20,907 nt of DNA. It comes from Pelargonium nanum (Eukaryota; Streptophyta; Magnoliopsida; Geraniales; Geraniaceae). Below the pieces are notes generated by a model, which worked only from the letters and a program-made list of their open reading frames with translations, was not told the DNA's origin and searched no databases. Of the stretch, positions 8,885-20,907 are shown piece by piece. The first letter of the stretch is position 1. Each line of letters starts with the position of its first letter. Position numbers and translations under genes: made by a program. The stretch covers positions 1 to 20,907 of the forward strand of contig JAYMTF010001870.1 in the NCBI GenBank assembly GCA_036897485.1, in the 5' to 3' direction.

Positions 8885-9720
8885 CTCTTTTTAAGGGATA
8901 ACTCGAAACCATGAGTTTTGAAACTAAAATCGAACAGTCGAGTTTAAGGTTAAATTGAAGCTGTCAAATTTAAGGTTTACTTGCAATCTTGAATTTTTAG
9001 GCTAACGTTGTACTGTCGAGTTTAAGGTTTACTCGAAATCGTGAGCTTTAGGCTAAAATTGTACTGTTGAGTTTGAGCCTCACTTGGAATCATGAGTATT
9101 GAGGCTAAATTTCAACCTTGAGTTTTGATGGAAAACTATTGAACGGTCAAGTTTGAAGCTTACTCGGATAAATAAGTCTTGAGGCTAAACTTGAACCATG
9201 AGTTCTGAGGTTAAATTCAAAACATCACGTTTGAGCTAGGCTTACTCGGAATCATGAACTAAAAGGCTAAGTGCAAACATTGGATTATTTAGAATAACTT
9301 CAAACTGTAAGCTTTGAGGCTAATTAAGCCCAAGCCTTAGAGTTTTGAGGATACCTCGAAATTGTGAATTTTATGTCTAAACCTGAACTTTGGAATTTCG
9401 AGGATAACTTAAACCGTGAACTTTAAGCCTAAGTTCGAATCTTAGAGTTTTGAGGATAACTCAAAAATGTTATCTTTAAGGCTAAGCCCGAAGCTTGAAA
9501 TTTTGAGGACTACTCAAAATTATGAATTTTGAGACTAAGCCTGAACCTTAAAATTTTGAGGATAACTCCAAAAATGTGATCTTTGAGGCTAAACTTGACC
9601 ATGGACTTTTGAGATTGAGCCCAAACCCTAAAGTTTTGAGGATAGCTCAACATCGTGAGTTTTAAAGCTCACACCTTAGAGTTTTGAGAGTAATCAAAAT
9701 CTTGAAATTTGAGGCTAAGT
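8885..9720. repeat. Degenerate minisatellite, period about 53 bp
   Basis: A unit of the form GTTTTGAGGATAACTC...TTTGAGGCTAA...CTTAGA recurs through the whole stretch. Consecutive units beginning near 9335, 9388, 9440, 9493 and 9546 are 52-53 bases long. Earlier units are more diverged, and a few are shortened to about 27 or 48 bases. Each unit is itself two related half-units built around TTTGAGG. About 15 copies are present. No coding frame runs through the array. Confidence 0.8.
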
Positions 9721-10288
9721 AGCTTCTGGGAGGAACTAAGCCCCTATCTTATTACTTTTGGAGTAAGGCTAGGTTCCCAACCAGCTTTGCGGATGAGGTT
9801 TCTTTTGGGTTGATTTAATTGGGAAGTCGTGGTTCCTATTTTTTGTTGGGGAGTTCTTGGTGCCCAACTTTTCTTGTGTTGATACTTGCCCAAATATGGT
9901 GAAGTTTTGTGGAGAACTAATGTTCCTTCTTTTCTTGCCCGGGGTATGGATGTTTATTGGCTGAGTGGGCAATCTCAAGTATGGAGTACTAAGTTCTTGT
10001 TAGTGAATTTAATTATTTTTTGTTACAACTTGTTTAAATAGAAAAATACAAAGTAAATCAAACAACTATTCTTACACTGATAAGATATTTTTGCTTTTTC
10101 TAGTTGTTGAATGAAGAAAGTAATTAAATAGCTTTTGGATGAGTGTTTTGTTTACAATTTTTATAATAGTCGTTGGGAGGGGAGCGTTCTTTGTGAGTGG
10201 AAATGAACCACGTATCATTCATTGCTTGTCAAGATCATGTTGATGATAAGTGACTCGTAAATGGGAGCTTCTACTTGGTTGACGTGTT

Positions 10289-10376
10289 GCCTTTCCATTT
10301 TGTCACATAATTCTCTTTTCCCCATTTTGCTCGCCTTTCCATTTTGTCACATAAATCTCTTTCGCCCATTTTGCTT
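10289..10376. repeat. 44-bp tandem duplication
   Basis: GCCTTTCCATTTTGTCACAT begins at 10289 and again at 10333, and the following CTCTTT...CCCATTTTGCT matches too. The two copies differ at only a few positions. Confidence 0.85.
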
Positions 10377-10734
10377 GGGATCGGCTTAAGATTATAGTAA
10401 TTACTTACATTGGTGGAGATACCTTTGGACTAACTTCTTGAAGCAAAAACAATTCTCTAGCTATGTCAGAAATTTCGTGACCACATTATAATGAGGAGGG
10501 GCCATCTCGACGACTTGCTACTCTAGGAATGGGTCAAAGTACAGAGTCAAGAGATATATAGTACTATATATGACTAATTTAAAAGCACAAGCACGCGTCA
10601 TTGATTAATGGTCCCCATTGGATGTCATGCAACTAAAAAGTATGCGTTTTCAAAGAAAACGTAATCAACTTTTTAGGATGTGATTTAGGTAAGGGTTGTT
10701 TTTTCCTGCTGCAAATAGACCACCATCACCACCG

Positions 10735-10790
10735 CGCAAGTTCCATCTCATTTTCTAGCTTGGCTTTCACGTTGTGTAGTCAATGTAAAC
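10735..10790 (+). promoter_or_regulatory. Upstream block shared with the DUF26-only gene
   Basis: CGCAAGTTCCATCTCATTTT here corresponds to the block at 7601. The match lies outside both coding regions and was either copied with the ectodomain or is kept for co-regulation. Confidence 0.5.
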
Positions 10791-10810
10791 AAAATCCAGT
10801 GTCCGAATAA

Positions 10811-10819
10811 TATAATTAT
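10811..10819 (+). promoter_or_regulatory. Weak candidate TATA element of the second CRK
   Basis: TATAATTAT lies about 100 bases before the ATG at 10912. Transcription starting some 30 bases downstream would begin near 10843, just past the upstream in-frame ATG at 10840. This favours 10912 as the true start. Confidence 0.3.
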
Positions 10820-10911
10820 CTTATCGTGAAATCAAGAACATGATCTATTTATTTCCTCCTCCTCCTCCTCATCATCTATTGGTTAAAAACATACATTTCA
10901 GTGATAACAAA

Positions 10912-13628
10912 ATGGCAACAGTTCGAGAAACGCTACTATTCTTGTGTTATCTCATTTCGCTGATGCAACTTTTTGCTCCCACCTTGAGCAAGAGTGATAA
11001 CGTGACGGATTGTATAGAGGAGATGGGTTTCTACAACACCACCAAGTCTTTGGCTTACCTGACAAACCTGAATTACGTCCTCTCGAACCTCTCCTCTGTT
11101 CCCGCTCCTACCGGCTTTTACAACTTCTCATATGGCACGAATCAGGACACGGCCTATGCAATTGCACTCTGTAGAGGCGACGTCACCAAACAAATCTGCC
11201 AGGATTGTATTAGCACAGGTAGAAAGGCGCTCCCGGAGCATTGTCCCGGTTATTTTGAGGCAATCACAGCATACGACGATTGTATGCTGCGCTATGCCAC
11301 CCGTCCCATAGTTGGCACCATGGAAGTGAATCCTTATTTCTACTGGTACGGTCTTACTAACGTTTCCGAGTCAGCTTTGAGTGCCTTTGGCGAGGCAAGA
11401 ACGAGTCTGTTGCGTAATCTGAGCTCAGCGGCTGCAGCTGGTTCTGGCCTTAAGTATAAAAGCGGGTCGGCGCCTGCTTCGAATGGTGTAACAATATATG
11501 CACTTGTGCAGTGCACGCCCGATATATCCGAAAAAGACTGCAGTGATTGCATGGATGCAGCTTCCGGGCATATTCCCAAGTGCTGCGGTAACAGGTTCGG
11601 AGGAAGAGTGATTTTGCCAAGTTGTAACTTAAGGTGGGAGAAAGACCAATTCTATTCCACACCCACTTCTACAGATGGAACTGCAACAACTGATGTTCTT
11701 CTTGGACCTACTGCTAATAATACTACTTTACCTCCAACAGGTATATCATGTACTTGACACATTTTGCAATTTACTGTTCTAAACGTGCAAGTTTTGAATA
11801 ACAATGAAAATATTATAGAAGGGCTATGTTAGTTGTGTATTGAGTTTTGTTGTTCACTTATAATCTCAGCGCTATGGATTTTCTTGAATTTGCAGGAAAC
11901 AACGACGCAATTGCCATCGCTGTTCCGGTAGTAGTTGGTTCTTTTATAATAGTCATCTGCCTCGGTGTCGTTTTAAGAATGAGGAAGAAAAGCGGGCGAT
12001 ATGACTGTAAGTTACATTTCAATCGGTTCTTGTAGTCTTTTTTAACAGAAATATAGTATGTGTCTTAGACTCTTAGTCCACTCCTCTGCTTCCTCTGTTT
12101 TCATCTGTTTAACAGGTTCTGTTTTTCTTGTGCTTTACTCTTACATAGTACCTCAGCAATTGTGTTATTTAGTTTATGCCATGTCAAGTCCAATATGTTG
12201 TTATAAGAATTCAATTTGTTAGTTACTGAACTTATGTAATTTCATGAAGCTTTAGGCTATAACCCGAACGCGGAAACTATACAATTCAGCCTTGCAACCA
12301 TAAAGGACGCAACTGATAACTTCTCTGTAGCTAATGAGCTTGGAAAAGGTGGATTTGGTACTGTTTACAAGGTGAAAATACATACACACTTGAAATCCAA
12401 CAAAAACGTTTATTCAAATTCAGTCTTCTTTGTTGATTCATATTTTGTATTTATGTTTTTTTTCAGGGAAAACTTGGTAATGAACAAGAAATAGCTGTGA
12501 AGAGGTTGGGTAAGGAATGCGGACAAGGAGAAACCGAATTCAAGAATGAGATTGAGTTACTAATCAAGCTTCAACACAGAAATTTGGTTCGGCTTTTAGG
12601 CTACTGTTTGGAAGGAGAAGAAAGGCTTCTCATCTATGAGTTCATGCACAATTCAAGTCTTGATAAAGCATTATTTGGTATTCACTATTGGTTATTTATG
12701 GTTGTTTTCCTATAAATAAGTAAAAATTCCATTTGAGATGAGATCTAATACTATATATGAACTAATAATAGGTCCAAACAAGCATCCATATATGAACTGG
12801 GAAGGGCGTTTTAGAATCATTCAAGGCATTGCTCGAGGCCTTTTGTACCTTCACGAAGATTCTCGACTCAAGATCATTCATCGAGATATGAAAGCTGGGA
12901 ACATTCTGCTGGACTTGAAGATGAATCCTAAAATTGCAGATTTCGGATTGGCAAGATTGTTTCCACAGGATCAGACCGTGGAGGGTACAAAAAAACTTGT
13001 TGGGACCTAGTAAGTATTCATGATCACAATCATGCATAAATATTGTACATCATTCAGTTTTCAAATGTTATTTACCATTACTGGTCTAAATGTGGGAATG
13101 TGCAGTGGTTATATGGCTCCAGAGTATATAAACCATGGAAAGTTGTCCGTTAAGTCAGATGTGTTTAGCTTCGGCGTCATACTTCTCGAGATTGTGAGAG
13201 GCGAAAAGAATAGTACTTTCAACAAAGACGATAAATTGGGCATTCGACAGCATGTAATTATAAGTTTGATCATTTTTGCATAAATTAAATAGTAATGCAT
13301 GCAGCAAGAAGAGGATTTACAAATATTTGTATAAATTTTGCAGGCATTAGAGAAGTGGACCGAAGGGAGAGTAGTGGATTTGATAGATCCTGCTTTGAAG
13401 GATGGCTTGAGCATTGAAATTTCGCAAATGATTACATGTATTCACATAGCGTTACTTTGTGTGTTGGAAAAAGATTCAGTGAGACCAACAATGGGTCGAG
13501 TTGTTCATTGGCTTAATGAAAAATCAGCGGCTGATCTTCCCGATCCCCTCAAATCCGAAACCTTTCAACCCGATAACCAGATTTCCTCCGTGAATGAGAT
13601 CACTATTTCTGATGTATATCCTCGGTAG
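10912..13628 (+). CDS. Cysteine-rich receptor-like kinase (DUF26 CRK), intact
   Basis: Plasma-membrane receptor Ser/Thr kinase of 645 residues. Exons: 10912-11740, 11896-12006, 12256-12371, 12467-12677, 12772-13009, 13106-13253, 13344-13628; phases agree at every junction. Residues 1-26 form a signal peptide. DUF26 domains have C87/C96/C99 and C201/C210/C213. The transmembrane helix is about 281-303, with a basic RMRKK stop-transfer. The kinase has the glycine loop [11 protein letters not shown] (342-352), Lys364, HRD (459-461), DFG (479-481) and GYMAPEY, so it should be an active RD kinase. ATG 10912 was chosen over 10840 because a signal peptide starts there and the paralogue also begins M-A-T-V. 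Intron 2 has two in-frame acceptors (before 12250 and before 12256), giving S-L-G-Y or C-Y. Its extracellular part is closest to the neighbour at 7747-8676. The ligand is unknown. Confidence 0.92.
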
Positions 13629-14081
13629 TCTCTGCATGTATCCGTCCTATGCTTCATCGAGAGTAATGCACCTGCTAGCGCTTGCGATTTCATGTCTCCA
13701 ATTTCTTTTCTTGGTGTAGTCATTTTGTGATTTTTTCTTGTTTGTATTGTAGAGGTTTTATTTCGTCAAATTTTATACATGAATTAAGTACTAGCAACCA
13801 AAATGTGAATACAACTAGACTCTCTTAATGGGATGGAGCACCAGATAAGTCTTACGGGGACCCCACAACAAAATGGGATGGTAGAACGAAAGCACAGATA
13901 TAAATTAGAAGTGGCTCGAGCATCACTTCGGTTTCAAGCAAGTCTGCCCATTCAGTTTCGGGGCGAGTGTGCCCTTACAACCGCATAGCTCAATAGAACA
14001 CCGCTTTCTGTTCTTACAAGTTTTCCAAACGAAATATGAAGAAAAAAAAATTAAATGCAGCTTTTCGTTCTATCTTTTATT
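13629..14081. other. Convergent 3' spacer between two CRKs
   Basis: The spacer is only 453 bases and must hold the 3' UTRs of both converging genes. The minus-strand gene has an AATAAA directly after its stop (complement of 14076-14081). No gene, RNA or repeat was recognised; the short plus-strand frame at 13969-14151 lies mostly over the neighbour's tail and is rejected. Confidence 0.5.
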
Positions 14082-17006
<2,925 letters not shown>

Positions 17007-17100
17007 AGCTGATTTATCTATGTTTGATAACAATATGGTTTAATTTGTGGATTTGGACATGCTTGCAAATGGTGAACAAAGCTAGCTTTAGCTGTTGAGT

Positions 17101-17134
17101 TATATATAATTCATGTCCAAGAGACATGAGTCAA
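17101..17134 (-). promoter_or_regulatory. TATA box and W-box of the minus-strand CRK
   Basis: On the minus strand TATATATA (17108-17101) lies about 95 bases before the ATG at 17006. A W-box TTGACT (17134-17129) lies about 20 bases further upstream. A TATA at this distance predicts a leader of some 65 bases. The W-box next to it suits a WRKY-controlled defence gene, although function is inferred. Confidence 0.45.
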
Positions 17135-18273
17135 GAGAGGAGTTGGTTAGAACAGAGGTAGCTTCCATTACTCTAAGCAAATTGCAAGAGGTGGCTGACT
17201 TTGCTGACCGTTTTTATTTTAATAAAATACCCTATAACATTTAAAATCTTACACTAGCTATATTATTTAAATAAGGAAGTGGGTCCATTTGGGTTCTAAT
17301 ATTTTTTATTATTATTATTTATGGGATAAGCTTATTCTAAATGAGCCGCCATCCCAGTACAATCCTTGTGCTCATAGTTACAAAATGTGAAAGTCTGCTT
17401 ACTTTTAATTTTTAATAGTGCAAGCTGTTAATATGATGATAGTGGAGTGTGCATACTTTATTCCCTTAATAGTGCAAGTTGATAGTATGATGGAAGACTA
17501 CTGTAATCAAGGCAATTTAATTTTAGTACTACTGATATTCTTGTCAATATTTCAATAATGATAGGAAGACATACACTTCAAATAATCATATCAGGTTGGG
17601 TCATAAGATTTAAATACTTTGGATTCTATTTAAAATTTTGGGATCGAGTCTCTGTGCTGACAGTATGGAGTGAATTATTTAATTTAAGTTTAGAAGAGGT
17701 AGCTACCCCTCGTGTGTAGCTCAACTCATAAAAAAATAAATCAATGTCATAAGGTAGAGTTTTTTTTTTCACACTTACAAACACATATGATTCACATGTA
17801 TCAAGTAGTACATGAAGTTTTCTATTCAACTATCAACTTTTCAAATGAGTTGGTGGATTTAGCTCCAAAACACAGACACCCTACCAGTCATGTTGTGATT
17901 CGCACGAGATACCCAACACACACTTAAAGGTTCTATCATGCAAAATGTGTTGAGTCGTGTTGCGTCAATTGTGTTGTTTGTGTCAGCACGGTCCATTTAA
18001 TTATTGTGTTTATGATCAACCGTTAAGCATGATTACTAAATGTATCATGTTCATATTAGATTATGCAATATATATACTCAGTCAATCTTCGGTCCTACAG
18101 TCCTACACGAACACGGCATACTCACGGTATTATTATTACTCACAAAACAAAAAATAGATAAGAGGGAGTCAATAGGGATATGGTTGCCGAGAAGAGGAAG
18201 CATGTGGAGTACAAGCAGCAGTGACAATCTCATTTCAGTTCCAATCACTCGTTTTCATTTTTCGCAACTTCCT
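17135..18273. other. Promoter-distal spacer with minor repeats
   Basis: No gene is supported. TAATAGTGCAAG occurs twice, 54 bases apart (about 17413 and 17467), each followed by a TATGATG segment. Around 17940-18130 GTGTTG/CACGG-rich sequence followed by CCATTTAATTA resembles a dispersed plant repeat, but I could not define its ends. The motif GGTTGCCGAGAAG at 18182-18194 recurs at 20800-20812 beyond the transposon pair. Confidence 0.45.
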
Positions 18274-18283
18274 ATTTTTTTAA

Positions 18284-18388
18284 GGGTTAATTACAAATAA
18301 CTAATATGAATTATCCACTTAAAACAGATATATCCCCTCAATTTTGTTTCTTAACAGACAGCCCCCTCAACTTGCCAAAACACTGTTC
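18284..18388 (+). repeat. Left terminal inverted repeat of element 2
   Basis: It pairs with the complement of about 19010-19115. Shared blocks are GGTTAATTACA, TATATGAATTA or ATATGAATTAT, CCACTTAAAA and AACTTGCCAAAA-ACTGTT. Confidence 0.75.
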
Positions 18389-19009
18389 CGTCAGTTAAAT
18401 ATAATGGAAACATACTCTCTCTCATCACATGCAATGCACATGACTAATTAATTTTGTAAAATACTTATTTTACCCTTCATTGTCATTTTAATTTTCAGTT
18501 CATATCACTTGAAGGTCCGGCACCGGAAACTTCAAACACTTTAAAAATTCCGGCGCCTGAAACATCAAATGTTGTCGAAATATTTTTTTTGCCGGAATTT
18601 GAGTTTTTTGGACCGAAATTTGAGTAATCCGATCTTCAACTAATTCAATCAACAAGAACAATAGAACATAAAAATGATAGATCTCTGATTCAAAACGAGA
18701 TGGCTGGAGTTCGCCATCACCGTGAGCACTCGGTCAGCCGTCGTCATTCGCTACCGATTTGTAGATCGGAGAGAGATCTCGGTGGCTGCTCCGCCTTTTG
18801 AAGTTGCTGTAGCGCCGGAGAGAGAGCTTGGTGGCTGCTCCGCCATGGCTGTCGAGATCGGTGACGGAGCCGTCTCCACTGCCGGCGTGAGTGTGACAGA
18901 GAGAGCTTCAAGAGAGAGAGATAGGGTTTGAAGAGGGGTGATTTTAGGGTTTTTAGTTTTAAATTAAGGAGGGGTATTTTTTGTCATTTCACTTGTAATA
19001 GTGTTATAC

Positions 19010-19115
19010 CATAACAGTATTTTGGCAAGTTTGGATGTCTATCTGTCAAGAATTATAGTTGATGGGACATATTTATTTTAAGTGGTTAATTCATATAGGT
19101 TATATGTAATTAACC
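19010..19115 (-). repeat. Right terminal inverted repeat of element 2
   Basis: The reverse complement reads GGTTAATTACATATAACC and on to AACTTGCCAAAATACTGTT, matching the left arm over roughly 105 bases with scattered substitutions. Confidence 0.75.
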
Positions 19116-19134
19116 ATTTTTTTAATTATTTCAT

Positions 19135-19346
19135 GGGTTAATTAGTTTTGCCTCCCCTGGACTTGTAACTATTTTGGTTTTAACTCCTGGTCTCAAAACC
19201 ATATGGTATTGACCCTCAAAGTTTTGAATTTTTTGATTTTGGCCCTATTAACCTGCTACAGCAGGTTGACCACCTCCACGTTAGCCCATCCATCCAAACA
19301 AGCTGACACGTCATCCCACTCATCCAAACAAGCTGCCACGTCATTT
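19135..19346 (+). repeat. Left terminal inverted repeat of element 3
   Basis: It shares with the right arm GGGTTAATTAGTTTTGCCTC, CTCAAAACCATATGGTATT, AAAGTTTTGAATTTTTTGAT and CATCCATCCAA. Near its inner end a segment with CATCCAAACAAGCTG-CACGTCAT is duplicated, about 37 bases apart. Confidence 0.85.
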
Positions 19347-19851
19347 CCTTCTTCTTCATTCACCTTCTTCCAAATCTCATTATTTTTTTTCCTCTTTACA
19401 CCACACTACACTAATTACTTAATTAAAATGACGACAAAAGCTCCTGCAACCGCCAGCTCTGTTGTCACAGGCAAGCGGAGTCGGGTTGTTCGTTGTTCGA
19501 TCTCTTCTCTGATTCTCCTTTTCCCCATATTTCTCTCCAATTCGCGTTTCTCTATTTTCACGTCTCTTGTGATTGCATTATTGCTTGATTTAGTTTGTTT
19601 CCATTTCAACGCTTCTCTTTGTCGATTTCGGAGACCACAAAAACTGGAGAATTGGCTTTTTGTCGAATATTCTTTATTTGAAGAAAAACCCATTGGATTT
19701 AATTGCTGAAATAGAACACATTTGATTATTGAGTCTTCAGATTTGGGTGTTCGAATTTGATAATTTGCGACCATCTCATATGATTTTTGCTTCGGAAGCC
19801 GCTTTGGCAACTGATGGAAGCAGTAGAAAATGTGAAGAGGAGATTCTTCAT

Positions 19852-19902
19852 GATCTATTGAAGAACACACCATCTAATATTGCAAGATTGGAGGATGATA
19901 TT
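19852..19902 (+). pseudogene. Captured fragment resembling an SGR2-like (DDHD) phospholipase N-terminus
   Basis: The frame reads DLLKNTPSNIARLEDDI, which I recall as very like the conserved N-terminal stretch of plant SGR2 (SHOOT GRAVITROPISM 2, a phospholipase A1-like DDHD protein). Similarity stops abruptly after the final I, where a CA-rich sequence and then a stop follow, as expected at a capture breakpoint or an exon edge. It lies within element 3, so it is a transposon-borne gene scrap. The match is from memory, not from a search. Confidence 0.4.
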
Positions 19903-20520
19903 CACACACATATACACTGACACGATTGAACACACCCTATGATTCAACCTTGAATATCCAAATTCCACTATCAATTACAAACATGAACAAAAAAATGGAT
20001 AATAACAAATGTGCCAAAGCTTTGCTGCATGCCACCTGAAATGATTAGAAGTTCTGCAATCAGCAAGGAAGGAATCAAAATTACAACAACAAATGCCTAT
20101 CAATTCAGCAGGCACGAATCTTTGAAAGAAAAGAAGAAAAAAATGCAGAAGACATGTGTAAAAATGAAAGTTGATACCACTAAAACTCCCGCGATTCAAT
20201 TCGGCTTCCATTGAAGAATGATACACACACAAATAAACAAATGAGAAGGGATCAAAAGAAAAGAAAAATGAAAGCCAGACAATAAAAATGACCTTAAAAT
20301 TGTGAAAACTTTTGAAGGAAATTAAAATTGAGATGTGAAAATGGGAGACGGGAAGGGGAGAAATAAGGGGACTGAAAGTAATTGGGAGAGAATTGTTTTA
20401 TTTATCATGGAAAACTGATTGCAAACCGAATGGAAGCCCAACAAATACCCATGGTAACAATTCTCCTTGAAAGCTTTACATGATCTTAGTTGAAGGTGAT
20501 TGAAGAATGAAGAAGAACTA

Positions 20521-20719
20521 AATGACGTGGCAGTCTTAACGGATGTGGCAGCTTGCTTGGATGGATGAGCTGATGTGGCGGTGGTCAACCTGTTGTAGCA
20601 GGTTAATATGGCCAAAATCAAAAAATTCAAAACTTTAAGGGCTAATACCATATGGTTTTGAGACCAGAGGTTAAAACTAAAATAATTACCAGTCCAGGAG
20701 AGGCAAAACTAATTAACCC
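20521..20719 (-). repeat. Right terminal inverted repeat of element 3
   Basis: The reverse complement runs parallel to the left arm from GGGTTAATTAGTTTTGCCTC through AACCTGCTACAACAGGTTGA to the ATGACGTGGC-type inner segment, with few mismatches. The high similarity suggests a fairly young insertion. Confidence 0.85.
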
Positions 20720-20728
20720 TTATTTCAT

Positions 20729-20907
20729 TGCCATGTTTGGTTTCATCACATGGTTAGTGAATATTCTCATGACATTTGTAAGTTCTGTCATGTGTGGGTG
20801 GTTGCCGAGAAGCGAGAGAGTGGCACCCTGGGGGGTTAGAGGGATTTGAGAAGCTCCCCTAGCCCTTGTTGTAGAGATAGGCCTATTGCGCTCAAGGTGG
20901 TTGCGCA
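20729..20907. other. Right edge of window, unassigned
   Basis: The last 180 bases are more GC-rich than the preceding spacer and contain GGTTGCCGAGAAG (20800-20812). The short open frame here begins inside the transposon end and is not supported as a gene. The stretch could be the start of another gene's untranslated region beyond the window. Confidence 0.3.

Larger units (their letters stand above)
8677..10910. other. Spacer between DUF26-only gene and downstream CRK
   Basis: No gene is supported. An AATAAA at 8856-8861 could end the upstream transcript. The first half is a degenerate tandem array (8885-9720). From 9720 to 10280 I see anonymous sequence; the minus-strand open frame at 9769-9978 has no recognisable domain. 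A 44-bp duplication (10289-10376) and the CRK promoter follow. Confidence 0.5.
18284..19115. mobile_element. Non-autonomous Mutator-like DNA transposon, element 2
   Basis: A 10-bp duplication ATTTTTTTAA flanks the element at 18274-18283 and 19116-19125. The ends are inverted repeats: (G)GGTTAATTACA on the left and TGTAATTAACC, as read in reverse, on the right. One extra G sits at the left end. The interior (about 18530-18950) is richer in GC and CT than the flanks and contains 'ggtggctgctccgcc' twice. No transposase is recognisable, and the open frame at 18722-18931 has no family I can name. Confidence 0.8.
19135..20719. mobile_element. Non-autonomous Mutator-like DNA transposon, element 3
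   Basis: A 9-bp duplication TTATTTCAT flanks the element at 19126-19134 and 20720-20728. The ends are long inverted repeats starting GGGTTAATTAG and ending CTAATTAACCC, about 200 bases per arm and well conserved. The interior carries gene-like pieces: an ATG at 19428 followed by about 16 residues of gene-like sequence, and a fragment at 19852-19902 resembling the N-terminus of SGR2-type phospholipases. This makes it a Pack-MULE candidate. No transposase was recognised. Confidence 0.85.

Noticed and set aside
8885..9720. CRISPR-like array
   Set aside because: Units are contiguous and degenerate with no unique spacers, in a plant nuclear context. It is a minisatellite.
10840..10911. Start of the second CRK at the upstream ATG 10840
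   Set aside because: It would put 24 proline-rich residues in front of the signal peptide. The paralogue starts at the ATG equivalent to 10912, and the likely transcription start is near or after 10840.
17712..17760. tRNA- or SINE-like segment (GTAGCTCAAC)
   Set aside because: It resembles a D-arm/A-box only in a few bases. No B box, acceptor stem or anticodon arm could be drawn.

Overview
The window is nuclear DNA of a flowering plant, most likely a eudicot. It is AT-rich, its genes carry short GT-AG introns, the coding content is a tandem cluster of plant-specific DUF26 (Gnk2/stress-antifungal) genes, and the spacers hold plant-type transposons. No species can be named from the sequence alone.

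Layout: (1) 1-1122 holds an LTR-like retrotransposon remnant and the promoter of the first gene. (2) 1123-3779 (+) is a seven-exon cysteine-rich receptor-like kinase (CRK). All its splice sites are sound, but an in-frame TGA is the first codon of exon 4, and its catalytic loop reads HCD instead of HRD. (3) 3780-7746 is a spacer with a 1.39-kb Mutator-like (MULE) element bounded by a 9-bp target-site duplication, then AT-rich repeats. (4) 7747-8676 (+) is an intronless DUF26-only protein with a signal peptide and a C-terminal hydrophobic tail like a GPI-anchor signal. (5) 8677-10911 is a spacer with a degenerate array of about 53-bp repeats. (6) 10912-13628 (+) is an intact seven-exon CRK whose ectodomain is closely similar to gene (4). 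(7) 14082-17006 (-) is an intact seven-exon CRK, convergent with gene (6). (8) 17007-20907 is a spacer with two more MULE-like elements that abut with no base between their target-site duplications. One of them appears to carry a fragment of an SGR2-like phospholipase gene.

Family knowledge: CRKs are plasma-membrane receptor kinases with two extracellular DUF26 domains, one transmembrane helix and a cytoplasmic Ser/Thr kinase. They are linked to pathogen, salicylic-acid and reactive-oxygen responses. The three CRKs share exon phases, and exons 4 and 5 are exactly 211 and 238 nt in each, so they descend from one ancestor by tandem duplication. The ectodomain-only gene sits next to its closest receptor relative and shares an upstream sequence block with it, which suggests a receptor-plus-decoy or co-receptor pair. 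That pairing is inference. No bacterial-type system, CRISPR array, tRNA or rRNA was seen.
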